A DNA stretch of 49,835 nucleotides from a virus: IMG/VR virus record IMGVR_UViG_3300049847_000068, positions 1 through 49,835 of that record. One strand, 5' to 3'. Under the pieces are notes generated by a model. The model saw nothing but the letters and a program-made list of their open reading frames with translations. It did no database searches and was not told the DNA's origin. The first letter of the stretch is position 1, and every line of letters starts with the position of its first letter. This document shows positions 32,542-41,364 of this stretch, piece after piece. The position numbers were made by a program, and so were the translations under genes.

Positions 32542-33183
32542 ATGGCGTTTCACAATGTCGTCTTTTTCGAAGATTATGCCCAAGGAGTGGTAGGGGGGCC
32601 GGAATTTCGAACAACTGTTGTATCGACCAGTTCCGGGTACGAACAGCGAAATGTAGACTGGGCGACAGCGCGGGGGCGTTGGGACCTTTCCCGGCTCCTC
32701 TACGACCCAACCGCAAGGGATGCGACGATTGCTTTCTTTCGCGCTCGAAAGGGTCGCGCTCATTCATTCTTATTCAAAGACTGGAACGACTACTTTGTCG
32801 GCATGACATGGAATCTCGTCACGAAGACGCTCGATCACAACGGCGCGCATAACTTCGCGACAGGCGACGGCTCGACGACCATCTTTCAGATTTATCGAAT
32901 CTACAGCTCAGGCGGGTTCACTGAGAGCAGAAAGATCACGCGACCGAAGTCAGCTATCAAAGTTTACAAGAACGGAGTCGAGCAGACTCAGCCGGGTCAG
33001 TGTTCGGTCGACTACTCGACGGGCTTGATTACTTTCGTCGCGGCTCCTGCGGCGGCGGCTACGGTGGGTTGGAGCGGCGAGTTTTACGTTCCTGTTCGTT
33101 TTGATACTGACTCTCTAAACGTCGACTATATGTCGCCGACAGCGGGAAACGCTCCGCTCCCTGTCGTTGAGGTTCGAGAATGA
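32542..33183 (+). CDS. DUF2460-family distal tail protein (GTA-like)
   Basis: 213 residues from ATG 32542, overlapping nothing; in-frame ATG 32500 lies inside the tape measure gene. FFRARKGRAHSFLFKDWNDY is the hallmark of DUF2460, present in Rhodobacter gene transfer agents and many siphophages. Residues following the tape measure at the tail tip. The first ~200 bases use different codons from the rest (few TCGA), suggesting recombination. Confidence 0.88.
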   Translation: MAFHNVVFFEDYAQGVVGGPEFRTTVVSTSSGYEQRNVDWATARGRWDLSRLLYDPTARDATIAFFRARKGRAHSFLFKDWNDYFVGMTWNLVTKTLDHNGAHNFATGDGSTTIFQIYRIYSSGGFTESRKITRPKSAIKVYKNGVEQTQPGQCSVDYSTGLITFVAAPAAAATVGWSGEFYVPVRFDTDSLNVDYMSPTAGNAPLPVVEVRE

Positions 33184-34058
33184 AGACGATACCCGGCCCG
33201 ACTCTTGCTCACCTGCAAGGCGAAACGACGAACTTCGCGCTCTGCTGGCTCATAGAGCGGCGCGACGGAACGATCAAAGGATTTACGAGCAACGTTGACG
33301 ATCTCGTCTGGCTCGACCCGGTAGGCCCCACGAATCGTACATTCAAAGCGGCGACGGGCGCAGGAGTGTCGAATCTGCAAGCGTCGACAGGGCGCGGAAT
33401 CGACAATATGACAGCTCTCGGCGTGATCTCTTCTCCTGACATCACTGAAGCCGATCTTCTTCGCGGGCTGTACGATGACGCGAAAGTTCAGATACTGCTC
33501 ATCAACCATCTCGACACGACTCAGTACATCGTTCTTCTGAAAGGGTATCTCGGAGAAGTGAAAGTCGGGCGCAAGAGCTTCGAGACTGAAGTTCGTTCGC
33601 TCATTCAGCGAGCGTCGCAGACAATCGGGAAAGTATGCTCCCCTTTGTGTCGAGTCAAGGTTCTGGGTGATAGCGAGTGTACCGTCAACCTAGCGGCGTT
33701 CACGTTCACGGCTCAGACGGTGTCGACAGTAGTCAGTCGCTCGAAGTTCAAGACAGCGAGCGCGGGCGTAGTGGGAAAGCCAGCGTATTACTTCGCATAC
33801 GGCAAGCTGACATGGACAAGTGGCGCGAACGCAGGCAAGAGCGTCGAAGTTCGTTCTCACGATACAGCTTCACCGTGTCAGCTTACGCTTGCTGAGATTA
33901 TGCCTTTCGACATTGTCGCAGGAGATCAGTTCACGATCATCGCAGGATGCGACAGGCTCTCGTCGACGTGCAAGAATACATTCAATAACATTCTAAACTT
34001 TCGAGGCGAGCCGTTCGTTCCGGGCTCTGACTCTGTCTTGAAGATAACATCGGTATGA
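33180..34058 (+). CDS. DUF2163-family tail tip protein (GTA-like)
   Basis: 292 residues. CWLIERRDGTIKGFTSNVDD, the SPLCRVKVLGDSEC segment with paired cysteines and a C-terminal AGCDRLSSTCKNTFNNILNF RGEP region match the DUF2163/BR0599 family of baseplate hub proteins. The four cysteines probably bind a metal. Overlaps both neighbours by 4 bp, as in GTA clusters. Confidence 0.9.
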   Translation: MKTIPGPTLAHLQGETTNFALCWLIERRDGTIKGFTSNVDDLVWLDPVGPTNRTFKAATGAGVSNLQASTGRGIDNMTALGVISSPDITEADLLRGLYDDAKVQILLINHLDTTQYIVLLKGYLGEVKVGRKSFETEVRSLIQRASQTIGKVCSPLCRVKVLGDSECTVNLAAFTFTAQTVSTVVSRSKFKTASAGVVGKPAYYFAYGKLTWTSGANAGKSVEVRSHDTASPCQLTLAEIMPFDIVAGDQFTIIAGCDRLSSTCKNTFNNILNFRGEPFVPGSDSVLKITSV

Positions 34059-34540
34059 AGTCTGTTCACGATCCTGAAACTATCGTTCGCCTAGCTCGAA
34101 GCTGGGTCGGGACGCCATACGTGCATCAAGCGAGAGGGCCGAAGGGCGAAAACGGCGGGACGGATTGCGTCGGGCTCTTGATCGGCGTCGCGGTCGAGCT
34201 AGGCATCATCGAAGCGAGCTATGACCCGACAGGCTACTCTTGGGAGACAGACGGCTCTCAGCTCAGAGCTGAGCTTGAAAAGTGGGCGACGCTCGTCGCG
34301 TTCTCTGACGTTCGACAGCCGCTCGACTTCTGGCTCGAATCACTCAGCGCGGGCGACATAGCAGTATTCAAAGTCGTCGGCTTGCCTCAACATACAGCGT
34401 TCGTCTCTGAGATCGACTACGGTGTCAGCGGTTCGTTCTTCGGCATGATTCACGCTTACAACCCAGCCGAGAAAGTGATCGAGCATATCTTAAGCGACAG
34501 ATGGGTCGGTCGACTGATCGAAGTCTGGAGGCTCAAGTAA
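34055..34540 (+). CDS. NlpC/P60-type tail peptidase
   Basis: 161 residues. RLARSWVGTPYVHQ and GGTDCVGLLIGVA carry the catalytic Cys38; LPQHTAFVSEI supplies His113, and MIHAYN has a third polar residue (H133). This is the GTA gp14-like cell wall hydrolase placed between DUF2163 and TipJ-like proteins. It would open the peptidoglycan during entry. Confidence 0.92.
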   Translation: MKSVHDPETIVRLARSWVGTPYVHQARGPKGENGGTDCVGLLIGVAVELGIIEASYDPTGYSWETDGSQLRAELEKWATLVAFSDVRQPLDFWLESLSAGDIAVFKVVGLPQHTAFVSEIDYGVSGSFFGMIHAYNPAEKVIEHILSDRWVGRLIEVWRLK

Positions 34541-36931
34541 ATGGCTGAGCTTGCTCTCGGCGTAGCGGGTATCGCTGTCGCAGGTATCCCCGGAATGGGA
34601 TTGACAGCTCTTGCGGGCTTTCAGATCGGCGTCACGCTGGGCTCGTTGCTCTTCCCTCCTAGCGGGCCTCATCTTGATCGAGGTCGAATCGACGAGATGC
34701 GAATCCAAGGGGCAGGACAAGGCTCTCCGATTCCTATCGTCTACGGTCGAAACAGAGTCGCTGGAACGATCATCTGGGCGACAGGCTTGAAAGAGACGAA
34801 GAAGACGTCGTCGGCAGGTGGCAAGGGCGGCGGCGGGGGCGCGACAACAACAGATTACAGCTACAAGACTTCGCTCGCTGTCGTTATCTGCGAAGGAACA
34901 CTGACGAAAGTTCGTCGAATCTGGGCGAACGAAAAGGTCATTTACGATTGGAGATCAGGGGGAAGTCCGACTTATGCCGCTTGGCTCGACACGACGAAGG
35001 TGAGAGTCTATCTAGGAACGCAAGTCGTCGCAGATGCGGCGATAGAAGCAGACAAAGGGGTCGGCTTCGTTCCTGCTCATAAGGGCTTGGCCTATGTAGT
35101 CTTCGAAGATATGCCGCTGTCGGAAGTCGGGAATCAGATACCGAACTTTACGTTCGAAGTCGAGTCGAGCCATGCAAATCTTCAGACCGCGCTCGATGAC
35201 GTCGCGAGTCGATGCGGCTTAACAGGTGACGTCGACTTTTCTGCTGTTTCGAGTTATCCAACTCGCGGGCTTGTCGTCTCAGCTCGAACAGAAGCGTCGA
35301 GAGTAATGGAAACGTTCGCAAAAGCTAACTGGTTCGAGATCGTCGAGACAGGCGGGCAGATAAAAGCCGTTGTCAGAACAGGCGTCACAGCGATGACGAT
35401 CCCGTCGACAGATGTCGGCGCGTCGTCAGACGGCGAAGTCGTCCCTTATGTCGAGTCGACGAGAGCTGAAGAGACAGAGCTTCCTCGCGAGATCGCTGTC
35501 AGCTATCAGTCAGAAGCGATTGACTTTCTTACATGGACTCAAACAGCAAGAAGAACCGTTCGCTGGTCAGAGAATCAAGAGCAGGTCGCGTTTCCTATGT
35601 CGCTTGGCGATGCATGGGCTCGCTATCTAGCCGACTCGTTTCTGATGGAGACATGGGCTTCAAGATCGAGACATTCTTTCACGCTTCCTTACAAGTATCT
35701 TCAACTCGATCCCGGCGACGTGATAACGATACCGGACGAAGGCGGCTCGACTCGCGACGTCAGAATCGTCGAGATGTCGATGGGTCTTCTTGCTCAGATC
35801 GAAGTTCGCGCTGTCGACGACAACCCGATCATCTACGTCGACCCCGTTCTTCCTGCTTCTGTCCCGACTGGCGGCGGCGCGGGCATCTCAGCAACGACGA
35901 ACGCTGATCTGCTCGCGTTCGAGGTTAACGCCGTTTACGACGATCTCGCTGACTCGCCTCAGATCGGGCTCGTCGCAGGTCGAGCGGCGGCTGGCTGGCA
36001 CGGCGGCGAAGCTCAAGTCGACCCTCGACTGACAGCTTTCGGCTCAGGCCCTGTCGTCAAGCTCGCGACGTTCACATCGTCGAGCGACTTCGGCTATACA
36101 ACGAACGACGCTTTCGGCATATTGGGCCACGTCGGGACGACAGCTCTTCCGTACAAGCTCGACACGGTGAACACTGTCAGGGTCACGATGACAAGCGGGA
36201 CACCAGCAAGCGTTACCTACGATCAGATGATCCAAGAAGGGCGCAACCTTTGCATAGTAGGGAAAGAGATTCTTCAGTTCCAGACAGCGACACTCGTCAG
36301 CGGCACGACATACACGCTCTCGAACCTGCTTCGCTTCAGACGAGGGACTGACTACTTACTGACACTCTTGAGTCTCGGCTTATGGGATTCAGTCGCGAAC
36401 GAAGGGTTCATCATCGTTAACACTCAAGCGAAGAACTTCGCCTACGAGCCTTCTCAGATCGGAGCAACAAGCTCTTTCAGAATGATCGAGACAGGCAAAG
36501 ATTACAGCGCGGGGCTCCCTGCTTTTAACGAGCCGCTCGTCTTAGCGGGTAACGCTCGCAAGCCTTACGGCCCTTGCGACATTCGCTATTCAGGCGACAG
36601 ATCGAGCGGGAACGCTGATCTTGTCTTCAACTGGACTCGTCGAGTCAGAAAGAAAGGCGAGCTTGACAACTACGTCGACGCGCCGCTCGACGAGATCGTC
36701 GTCGTCTACAACGTCGAGATTTGGAAGAACGATCTCACTGTCAAGTATGCGACTTATCAGGTGACGTCAGTCTTGCCTTGGACGTATACCATCGCTCAGC
36801 AGACAACAGACACTGTCAACGCTTCGAGCTTCTATGTCATCATCAGGCAGGTTTCAGCAGAAGCGGGCATCGGCGAAGGCCACCCTTCAGCCTTGAAACT
36901 CGTCTTAACGAGTAACGACATCGACTATTAA
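34541..36931 (+). CDS. TipJ-like tail tip / host-specificity protein
   Basis: 796 residues. Begins with a Gly/Ala-rich hydrophobic segment (about 5-45), then MRIQGAGQGSPIPIVYGRNR and VAGTIIWA, DYSYKTSLAVVICEGTLTKV and RRIWANEKVIYDW, the signature of GTA gp15/TipJ and lambda J-type hubs. Contains a Gly-rich loop (KGGGGGAT). The C-terminal half is beta-rich and ends in an FN3-like segment. It forms the central tip that follows DUF2460, DUF2163 and the peptidase. Confidence 0.88.
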   Translation: MAELALGVAGIAVAGIPGMGLTALAGFQIGVTLGSLLFPPSGPHLDRGRIDEMRIQGAGQGSPIPIVYGRNRVAGTIIWATGLKETKKTSSAGGKGGGGGATTTDYSYKTSLAVVICEGTLTKVRRIWANEKVIYDWRSGGSPTYAAWLDTTKVRVYLGTQVVADAAIEADKGVGFVPAHKGLAYVVFEDMPLSEVGNQIPNFTFEVESSHANLQTALDDVASRCGLTGDVDFSAVSSYPTRGLVVSARTEASRVMETFAKANWFEIVETGGQIKAVVRTGVTAMTIPSTDVGASSDGEVVPYVESTRAEETELPREIAVSYQSEAIDFLTWTQTARRTVRWSENQEQVAFPMSLGDAWARYLADSFLMETWASRSRHSFTLPYKYLQLDPGDVITIPDEGGSTRDVRIVEMSMGLLAQIEVRAVDDNPIIYVDPVLPASVPTGGGAGISATTNADLLAFEVNAVYDDLADSPQIGLVAGRAAAGWHGGEAQVDPRLTAFGSGPVVKLATFTSSSDFGYTTNDAFGILGHVGTTALPYKLDTVNTVRVTMTSGTPASVTYDQMIQEGRNLCIVGKEILQFQTATLVSGTTYTLSNLLRFRRGTDYLLTLLSLGLWDSVANEGFIIVNTQAKNFAYEPSQIGATSSFRMIETGKDYSAGLPAFNEPLVLAGNARKPYGPCDIRYSGDRSSGNADLVFNWTRRVRKKGELDNYVDAPLDEIVVVYNVEIWKNDLTVKYATYQVTSVLPWTYTIAQQTTDTVNASSFYVIIRQVSAEAGIGEGHPSALKLVLTSNDIDY

Positions 36932-36940
36932 CGAACAACC

Positions 36941-37783
36941 ATGAGCCTATCCCCTGTCTTAGCCGTCACTCAGATGACCCAATCTCAGAGTAACAAGGAC
37001 GTCACTGTAAACGATCACTTGAAAGCTCTTGAAAAGCAAGCGGGGTATCTCTCTCTCTCGATTGCTGGCGCGGCAGGGACTCAGAATCTCTCAGCTGACG
37101 ATGCTCGATACGGCGTCATCGAGTTTACAGGCGTTCTTACAGGTAATCGAGTCGCGAATCTTCCGTCTGGGTTCGACAGCGCGGCGGTCTATATCAACTC
37201 GACGACAGGCGCGTTCACTCTCTCTGTTCAGTACAACGGCGGGACGTCGATTCTTATCCCTCGCGGATGCGCTGTTCCTGTTCGCAAGTTCGCGGCTGTC
37301 GCCGCTTATGACTATCGAGCTGGGATGCTCAAGCTCCCTGAAGTCATCGCGACACGAATCACGTCGACGCAAGCCATGACGAACAACGCCGAGACAGTCA
37401 TTCAGTGGAACTCTGAGACTCGCGACACGGCAGATTCATTCGACTCGACGACGAACTGGCGATTCACTGCCCCCGTCGCGGGGCTCTATCGAATCGACGC
37501 GACAGTCGAGATCGACATCTCAGGCGCGGTAGCAGGAAACTACAACGGGCATATCGCAATTCGAAACAACGCGACAGTCGTTCGGCGCGGAGAGCAGTCG
37601 AACACAGGAACGCAAGCCGCAGGGACAACGTGCAGACATTCAGTATCAGCCCTACTTCAGCTTGCGGCGAATGATCTCATCGACGTAGTATTCAGTAACA
37701 CTCATTCGGCTGGGACGCTCGTCGCTGACTTCGGAGCTGAGAAGACCTACTTTCAGCTCGACTGTATCAGGCTAGGGACTTAA
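36941..37783 (+). CDS. tail fibre protein with C1q/TNF-like C-terminal domain
   Basis: 280 residues. An N-terminal attachment segment and a beta-rich region (residues 55-130; NLPSGFDSAAVYINSTTGAF) typical of collar-attached fibres. Residues ~140-280 are a C1q-like jelly roll: NWRFTAPVAGLYRIDATVEI, ATVVRRGEQ, LLQLAANDLIDVVF and a closing KTYFQLDCIRL. Such trimers bind cell-surface sugars. Confidence 0.82.
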   Translation: MSLSPVLAVTQMTQSQSNKDVTVNDHLKALEKQAGYLSLSIAGAAGTQNLSADDARYGVIEFTGVLTGNRVANLPSGFDSAAVYINSTTGAFTLSVQYNGGTSILIPRGCAVPVRKFAAVAAYDYRAGMLKLPEVIATRITSTQAMTNNAETVIQWNSETRDTADSFDSTTNWRFTAPVAGLYRIDATVEIDISGAVAGNYNGHIAIRNNATVVRRGEQSNTGTQAAGTTCRHSVSALLQLAANDLIDVVFSNTHSAGTLVADFGAEKTYFQLDCIRLGT

Positions 37784-37784
37784 A

Positions 37785-38030
37785 ATGGCGAACGAATACA
37801 TCGAACACACCGACGGGCTCGAATATGTTCTCTCACCTCCTTCGGTGCGAATCAAGTATCAAGCGGCGTCGACGCTACTCGGTCGCGGCTCGTCTGGCGG
37901 CACAGGCAAAGTCGAAGTCATCACGCTCGGAAGCGGCTTGACGATGACAGGAACAGTCTTGTCGTCTTCTGGCGGTGGCTCAGGGCTCAGCTCTGCAAAG
38001 GTCGGGGCAAGGACGGTGGGCTCTCTATGA
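37785..38030 (+). CDS. short tail fibre segment protein
   Basis: 81 residues. AASTLLGRGSSGGTGKVEVI then TLGSGLTMTGTVLSSSGGGS is the short repeat found in phage fibres (LxGRxSSGxG...ItLGxGLxMxGxxLS). Here it stands alone as a tiny gene between two fibre genes and overlaps the next start. Possibly a linker or a remnant of a longer fibre. Confidence 0.7.
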   Translation: MANEYIEHTDGLEYVLSPPSVRIKYQAASTLLGRGSSGGTGKVEVITLGSGLTMTGTVLSSSGGGSGLSSAKVGARTVGSL

Positions 38031-39346
38031 TTATTATCGACGGCGTAGCAGAGAAGATTCAAGTCGTTCTAAGCGGCGCGATTACAACGAATCAGCTTCA
38101 GTTCAATACAAGTTATGCTCAACTCGCGTCGACTGATCTCGATCTCTATGACGGGACAGCAGGTCTGACGAATAACACGACAGACGTCGACGTCGTCACA
38201 GGCATCGCGGCGAAGCAGATACTGCTCAAGAGCATGAGCGTTTACAATAACGACACGGTTCCTGCGACGATAACAGTCAAGAAAGACGTCAGCGGAACAG
38301 ATTACACGCTATTCAAGACGACGCTCGCTGTCGGGGCTCTTGCTCATTATGAAGACGGGCTGGGCTGGACGACATACGGAAACAGCTCGATCACGAATCT
38401 TCAGAGCTTCTTAACGGCGGGCGGGTTCACATGGACAAAGCCGACGGCGTTCGTCCCGACATTCGCGCTCGTCATCGCATACGGTGGCGGTGGCTCAGGG
38501 GCTGGCGGCTCTTCGAACACAGGAGCAGTCGTCAGAACGGGAGGATGCGGCGGCGGCGGGGGTGCAAGAGCTGAACGATTTTATCTTGCGGCTGATCTCG
38601 CTTCGACTGAGTCGATCACTGTCGGGGCTGGCGGCGTAGCAGGAACAGCAGGGGCGTCAGGCGCGTCAGGCGGTAACGGTGCGACGGGCGGGAACACGAC
38701 ATTCAGCTCAGGCTCGAAACTGCTCTCAGCTTTCGGCGGCGGCGGCGGCTGTCAAGGTCAGAACTCAGCTCTCGCAGGGGCTGGAGGCTCAGGAGGCGGG
38801 TTGAATGCGGCTGGGGCTATTGGCACAACGTCAGCGGCGACAGGCGGGGGTCCGGGGGCTCCGTCGACGCCTAGCGGCGGTTGTGGCGCGAACTCTCTCG
38901 CGGCGGCGACAGCTCCTGTCTGTTCAGAGTACGGGGGCGGGGCTGGCGGTGGACATACGTCGACGCCGGGTAACGGGGTCGGCGGCGGCTCGCTGTTCGG
39001 CGGGAGCGGGGGAGGGTGCGGCGGTGGTGCGACTGTTACCCCTGCTCTCATCAACGCAACGGCTGGCGGGACGAATCTCGTCGCTGGCGGCTCAGGCGGT
39101 GCGGCTGGAACGTCAGGCGTAGCCCCGACGAACGGAACGAACGGGACGGCAGGAAGTCTTCAGAAAGGGGGCGACGGTGGCGGTGGCGGTGGCGGGACGA
39201 TCTCAGCGAACACGAACGGAGGAAACGGAGGAAACGGCGGGTTCCCTGCTGGTGGTGGCGGTGGCGGTGGTGTCGGTTCGAACACGGGCACGGGCGGGGC
39301 TGGCGGTACAGGCGCGGCGGGGGCTGTCTACGTCCTTTGCTGGTAA
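38027..39346 (+). CDS. glycine-rich tail fibre tip / adhesin
   Basis: 439 residues. Residues 1-130 are beta-rich (QILLKSMSVYNNDTVPATIT, GLGWTTYGN) as in attachment domains. From about residue 150 to the end there are many Gly-rich blocks (AYGGGGSGAGGSSNTG, GGGGGTISANTNGGN), the pattern of poly-glycine II sandwich adhesins such as T-even gp38. A switch of receptor specificity usually maps to such loops. Ends in VYVLCW. Confidence 0.85.
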   Translation: MIIIDGVAEKIQVVLSGAITTNQLQFNTSYAQLASTDLDLYDGTAGLTNNTTDVDVVTGIAAKQILLKSMSVYNNDTVPATITVKKDVSGTDYTLFKTTLAVGALAHYEDGLGWTTYGNSSITNLQSFLTAGGFTWTKPTAFVPTFALVIAYGGGGSGAGGSSNTGAVVRTGGCGGGGGARAERFYLAADLASTESITVGAGGVAGTAGASGASGGNGATGGNTTFSSGSKLLSAFGGGGGCQGQNSALAGAGGSGGGLNAAGAIGTTSAATGGGPGAPSTPSGGCGANSLAAATAPVCSEYGGGAGGGHTSTPGNGVGGGSLFGGSGGGCGGGATVTPALINATAGGTNLVAGGSGGAAGTSGVAPTNGTNGTAGSLQKGGDGGGGGGGTISANTNGGNGGNGGFPAGGGGGGGVGSNTGTGGAGGTGAAGAVYVLCW

Positions 39347-39368
39347 CTGAGCCGTCTATACTTAAGCG

Positions 39369-39623
39369 ATGATTACTCAATGGCTGGCGACCGGAATCAC
39401 TCAAACAGCGACGGGCTCGAAAGTCGACCCGTATCCGTCGCCGAAGATCGCTCGAACGGCTGTCTTCGTCTGCAACGCTTCAGGCGGCGATGTAAACATT
39501 TACATCGACGATCTTCTTGCTTATGTCATCGGCGCGAACGATACAAAGCTCTTGCCTATCGGCGTCAAAGCGTTTACTTTGACAGGCTCAGGCTCAGTCA
39601 ATCTCTGGGAAGTGGTCGCTTAA
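39369..39623 (+). CDS. small tail-region protein
   Basis: 84 residues, beta-rich (ARTAVFVCNASGGDVNIYID, KAFTLTGSGSVNLWEVVA). Not recognised but typical of small fibre-associated proteins. TATACT lies 6 bp before the ATG (39357-39362), so a leaderless start is possible. The stop overlaps nothing; the spike gene starts one base later. Confidence 0.7.
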   Translation: MITQWLATGITQTATGSKVDPYPSPKIARTAVFVCNASGGDVNIYIDDLLAYVIGANDTKLLPIGVKAFTLTGSGSVNLWEVVA

Positions 39624-39624
39624 C

Positions 39625-40890
39625 ATGACAGATCAAATCGACAACAACTATAACGGCTCTTTCAGGCGAAACATCGCGACAGCTGGAATCACTGCAACGC
39701 TCGCAGAGCTTCAAGCTCTCGTCGACGCGACGCCCGACGGCTATGAGCTGGTTCTTCCCGAAGCTGAGTACGTTCTTCGAACAGGCGGCGAGCTGATGAC
39801 AGCAGACCCCGGCTACTTGACGATCAACAAGAACATCAAGATCACAGGTCGACGAACGAGCAACGTGAATTACACGTCAAACGGCACGATTGTAAGGAAC
39901 ATCGCGAAGAGTACGATCTCGAACTGGGTTTCGGTCGGCTCTGACGTCTGGGAAGTCGCTCGACCGGGCGGTATAACAGCCATTTTCTGGGAAGGGCAAG
40001 TCTCAGGCTTTCGTCGCTTCTTACAGTTCTACGTAGAAGACAACGCTTCAATTACGGCGGCGACAGTCCCGACGTGGGGAACGACGGGCGGGAACATGAG
40101 AGTCAAGCTCGGCGCAGGCATCAACCCGAACAACGAAGTTCTATACTTCGGCTCAGTGAACAATAGTAATTACGGGGATCAAGTGATTCTTTTCGGGGCG
40201 AACGTGCAAGAGTTCGAGATGACCGATATCGACCTTCTCGGCGGGGCTCAGCGATGCATATCGTGGCAGTCATTGAACCAAGCGAACGCTCCTAAAGCTA
40301 GGTTCACGAACGTTCACGTTCGACATTGCGGCGTGCAACGTGTCGGCGGCTTTCTCGTCGTCAATCAGGGGCAAGGGTTCCAAATGGGCGGCTCAGGTCG
40401 TTTCGAATATGACGGGTGCGTCGTCGAGGCTTGCGGCTGGGACGGTTTCAACTTCAAATACGGCGGGTTACATAAGATGCAAGCCTGTCATTCAGCCTGG
40501 GTCGGGGCGACGGCGGCGATGCATACTCTCGCGGCTGTCGCGTCGTCATCGAACGCTGTCTCGCCTCACTACGGATCGGTGGTCGAAGCTCAAGACTGTT
40601 ACTTCGGCCCATCGTCAGCGGCTCTTGTCGCTCCGGTGTCAGGCGCGATATTCACTGCTGACGGGTGCGTGATCGAAGGGGACGCGACGAACATGGTGTC
40701 CCCGTGCGGTGTCGACGTCTTCGACGCGAACTCGTCGAAGAACGCGGGGTATGCGAATCTTCAGTCATGCATCGTTACAGCTTGCACCGTCGGGCTTCGA
40801 ACAGCTCATGGCTCGCGAATCTTCACGAAAGCGACCTCGAACGATTGCGCGACGCCGACGTCAGGTACAGGGATTCTCGTTCGAACGTAG
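39625..40890 (+). CDS. tailspike, pectate-lyase-like parallel beta-helix
   Basis: 421 residues. ATLAELQALVDATPDGYELV and LPEAEYVLR open a right-handed beta-helix; repeating turns with N, G and short strands continue to the end (CISWQSLNQANAPKARFTNV, CHSAWVGATAAMHTLAAVAS, GAIFTADGCVIEGDATNMVS). Such spikes bind or cleave capsule or exopolysaccharide. Conserved catalytic acids cannot be placed from sequence alone. The 3' end overlaps the convergent minus-strand gene by 30 bp. Confidence 0.82.
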   Translation: MTDQIDNNYNGSFRRNIATAGITATLAELQALVDATPDGYELVLPEAEYVLRTGGELMTADPGYLTINKNIKITGRRTSNVNYTSNGTIVRNIAKSTISNWVSVGSDVWEVARPGGITAIFWEGQVSGFRRFLQFYVEDNASITAATVPTWGTTGGNMRVKLGAGINPNNEVLYFGSVNNSNYGDQVILFGANVQEFEMTDIDLLGGAQRCISWQSLNQANAPKARFTNVHVRHCGVQRVGGFLVVNQGQGFQMGGSGRFEYDGCVVEACGWDGFNFKYGGLHKMQACHSAWVGATAAMHTLAAVASSSNAVSPHYGSVVEAQDCYFGPSSAALVAPVSGAIFTADGCVIEGDATNMVSPCGVDVFDANSSKNAGYANLQSCIVTACTVGLRTAHGSRIFTKATSNDCATPTSGTGILVRT

Positions 40891-41049
40891 GCCAGCCTCT
40901 CGCTTTTCCTTCGCCATTGCTTTCTTATAAACGTAACGGACCCATGACGCGCTCGGTCTTCCGATAGCTTCTGCTATCTCTCGAAACGAGTATCCGTCAT
41001 CGCGTAGCTTCTTGATGGTTTCAGTCTCTGTGTCGGTGTAGTCACTCAT
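40861..41049 (-). CDS. small helix-turn-helix protein, the only minus-strand gene
   Basis: 62 residues. ETIKKLRDDGYSFREIAEAI followed by GRPSASWVRYVYKKA is a compact HTH of the resolvase/sigma-region-4 type (D-G-x-S-x-x-E-I-A-x-x-x-G-R). The C-terminus is basic. It diverges from the promoter cassette at 41077-41139 and is convergent with the tailspike. No Shine-Dalgarno is evident upstream of its ATG. A regulator of that promoter is plausible. Confidence 0.75.
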   Translation of the reverse strand: MSDYTDTETETIKKLRDDGYSFREIAEAIGRPSASWVRYVYKKAMAKEKREAGLRSNENPCT

Positions 41050-41076
41050 ACTTGGAGGACGTTAGAGACTCGCTCT

Positions 41077-41139
41077 CAAAAAGAAAATTCAAAAAAGTTC
41101 TCGAAAGCTCTTGACTTTTCGTTAACGATAACGTATAAT
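41077..41139 (+). promoter_or_regulatory. promoter cassette with TCGTTAACGA, start codon 6 bp downstream
   Basis: TTGACT at 41111-41116, TATAAT at 41134-41139, spacer 17, palindrome 41119-41128, A-rich block 41077-41101. ATG 41146 follows after six bases (CTTTCT), so the transcript should begin at or within a base or two of the start codon. Confidence 0.92.
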
Positions 41140-41145
41140 CTTTCT

Positions 41146-41364
41146 ATGGTAACCCGAAACGTTCCTAAATCATCTCATCATTCTCGACCGCTCTGGGCTC
41201 GACGCTTGTCAGCTAAGCAGTGGAAACACCTTCAAGAAGCTCAGGCCCCACGTCGACCGTCGCTGTCTCAGCTTCAGCGCGACCTCGCTTTCCAAAAAGA
41301 AGCTGACGTCCCTTGCTTCGATTGTCTGTCTTGTGCCAGCGTATTGCTGAAGAGGGAGTTCTGA
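41146..41364 (+). CDS. small basic hypothetical protein, probable leaderless gene
   Basis: 72 residues beginning MVTRNVPKSSHHSRPLWARR, with two CxxC-like cysteine pairs near the end (PCFDCLSC). Basic N-terminus and cysteines could suit nucleic-acid binding. First gene of the early block. Its TGA overlaps the next ATG. Confidence 0.65.
   Translation: MVTRNVPKSSHHSRPLWARRLSAKQWKHLQEAQAPRRPSLSQLQRDLAFQKEADVPCFDCLSCASVLLKREF

Noticed and set aside
38758-39054. 98-codon Pro-rich open frame on the minus strand
   Set aside because: It is the antisense of a Gly-rich coding region (GGN codons read as NCC); no start signal or independent support.
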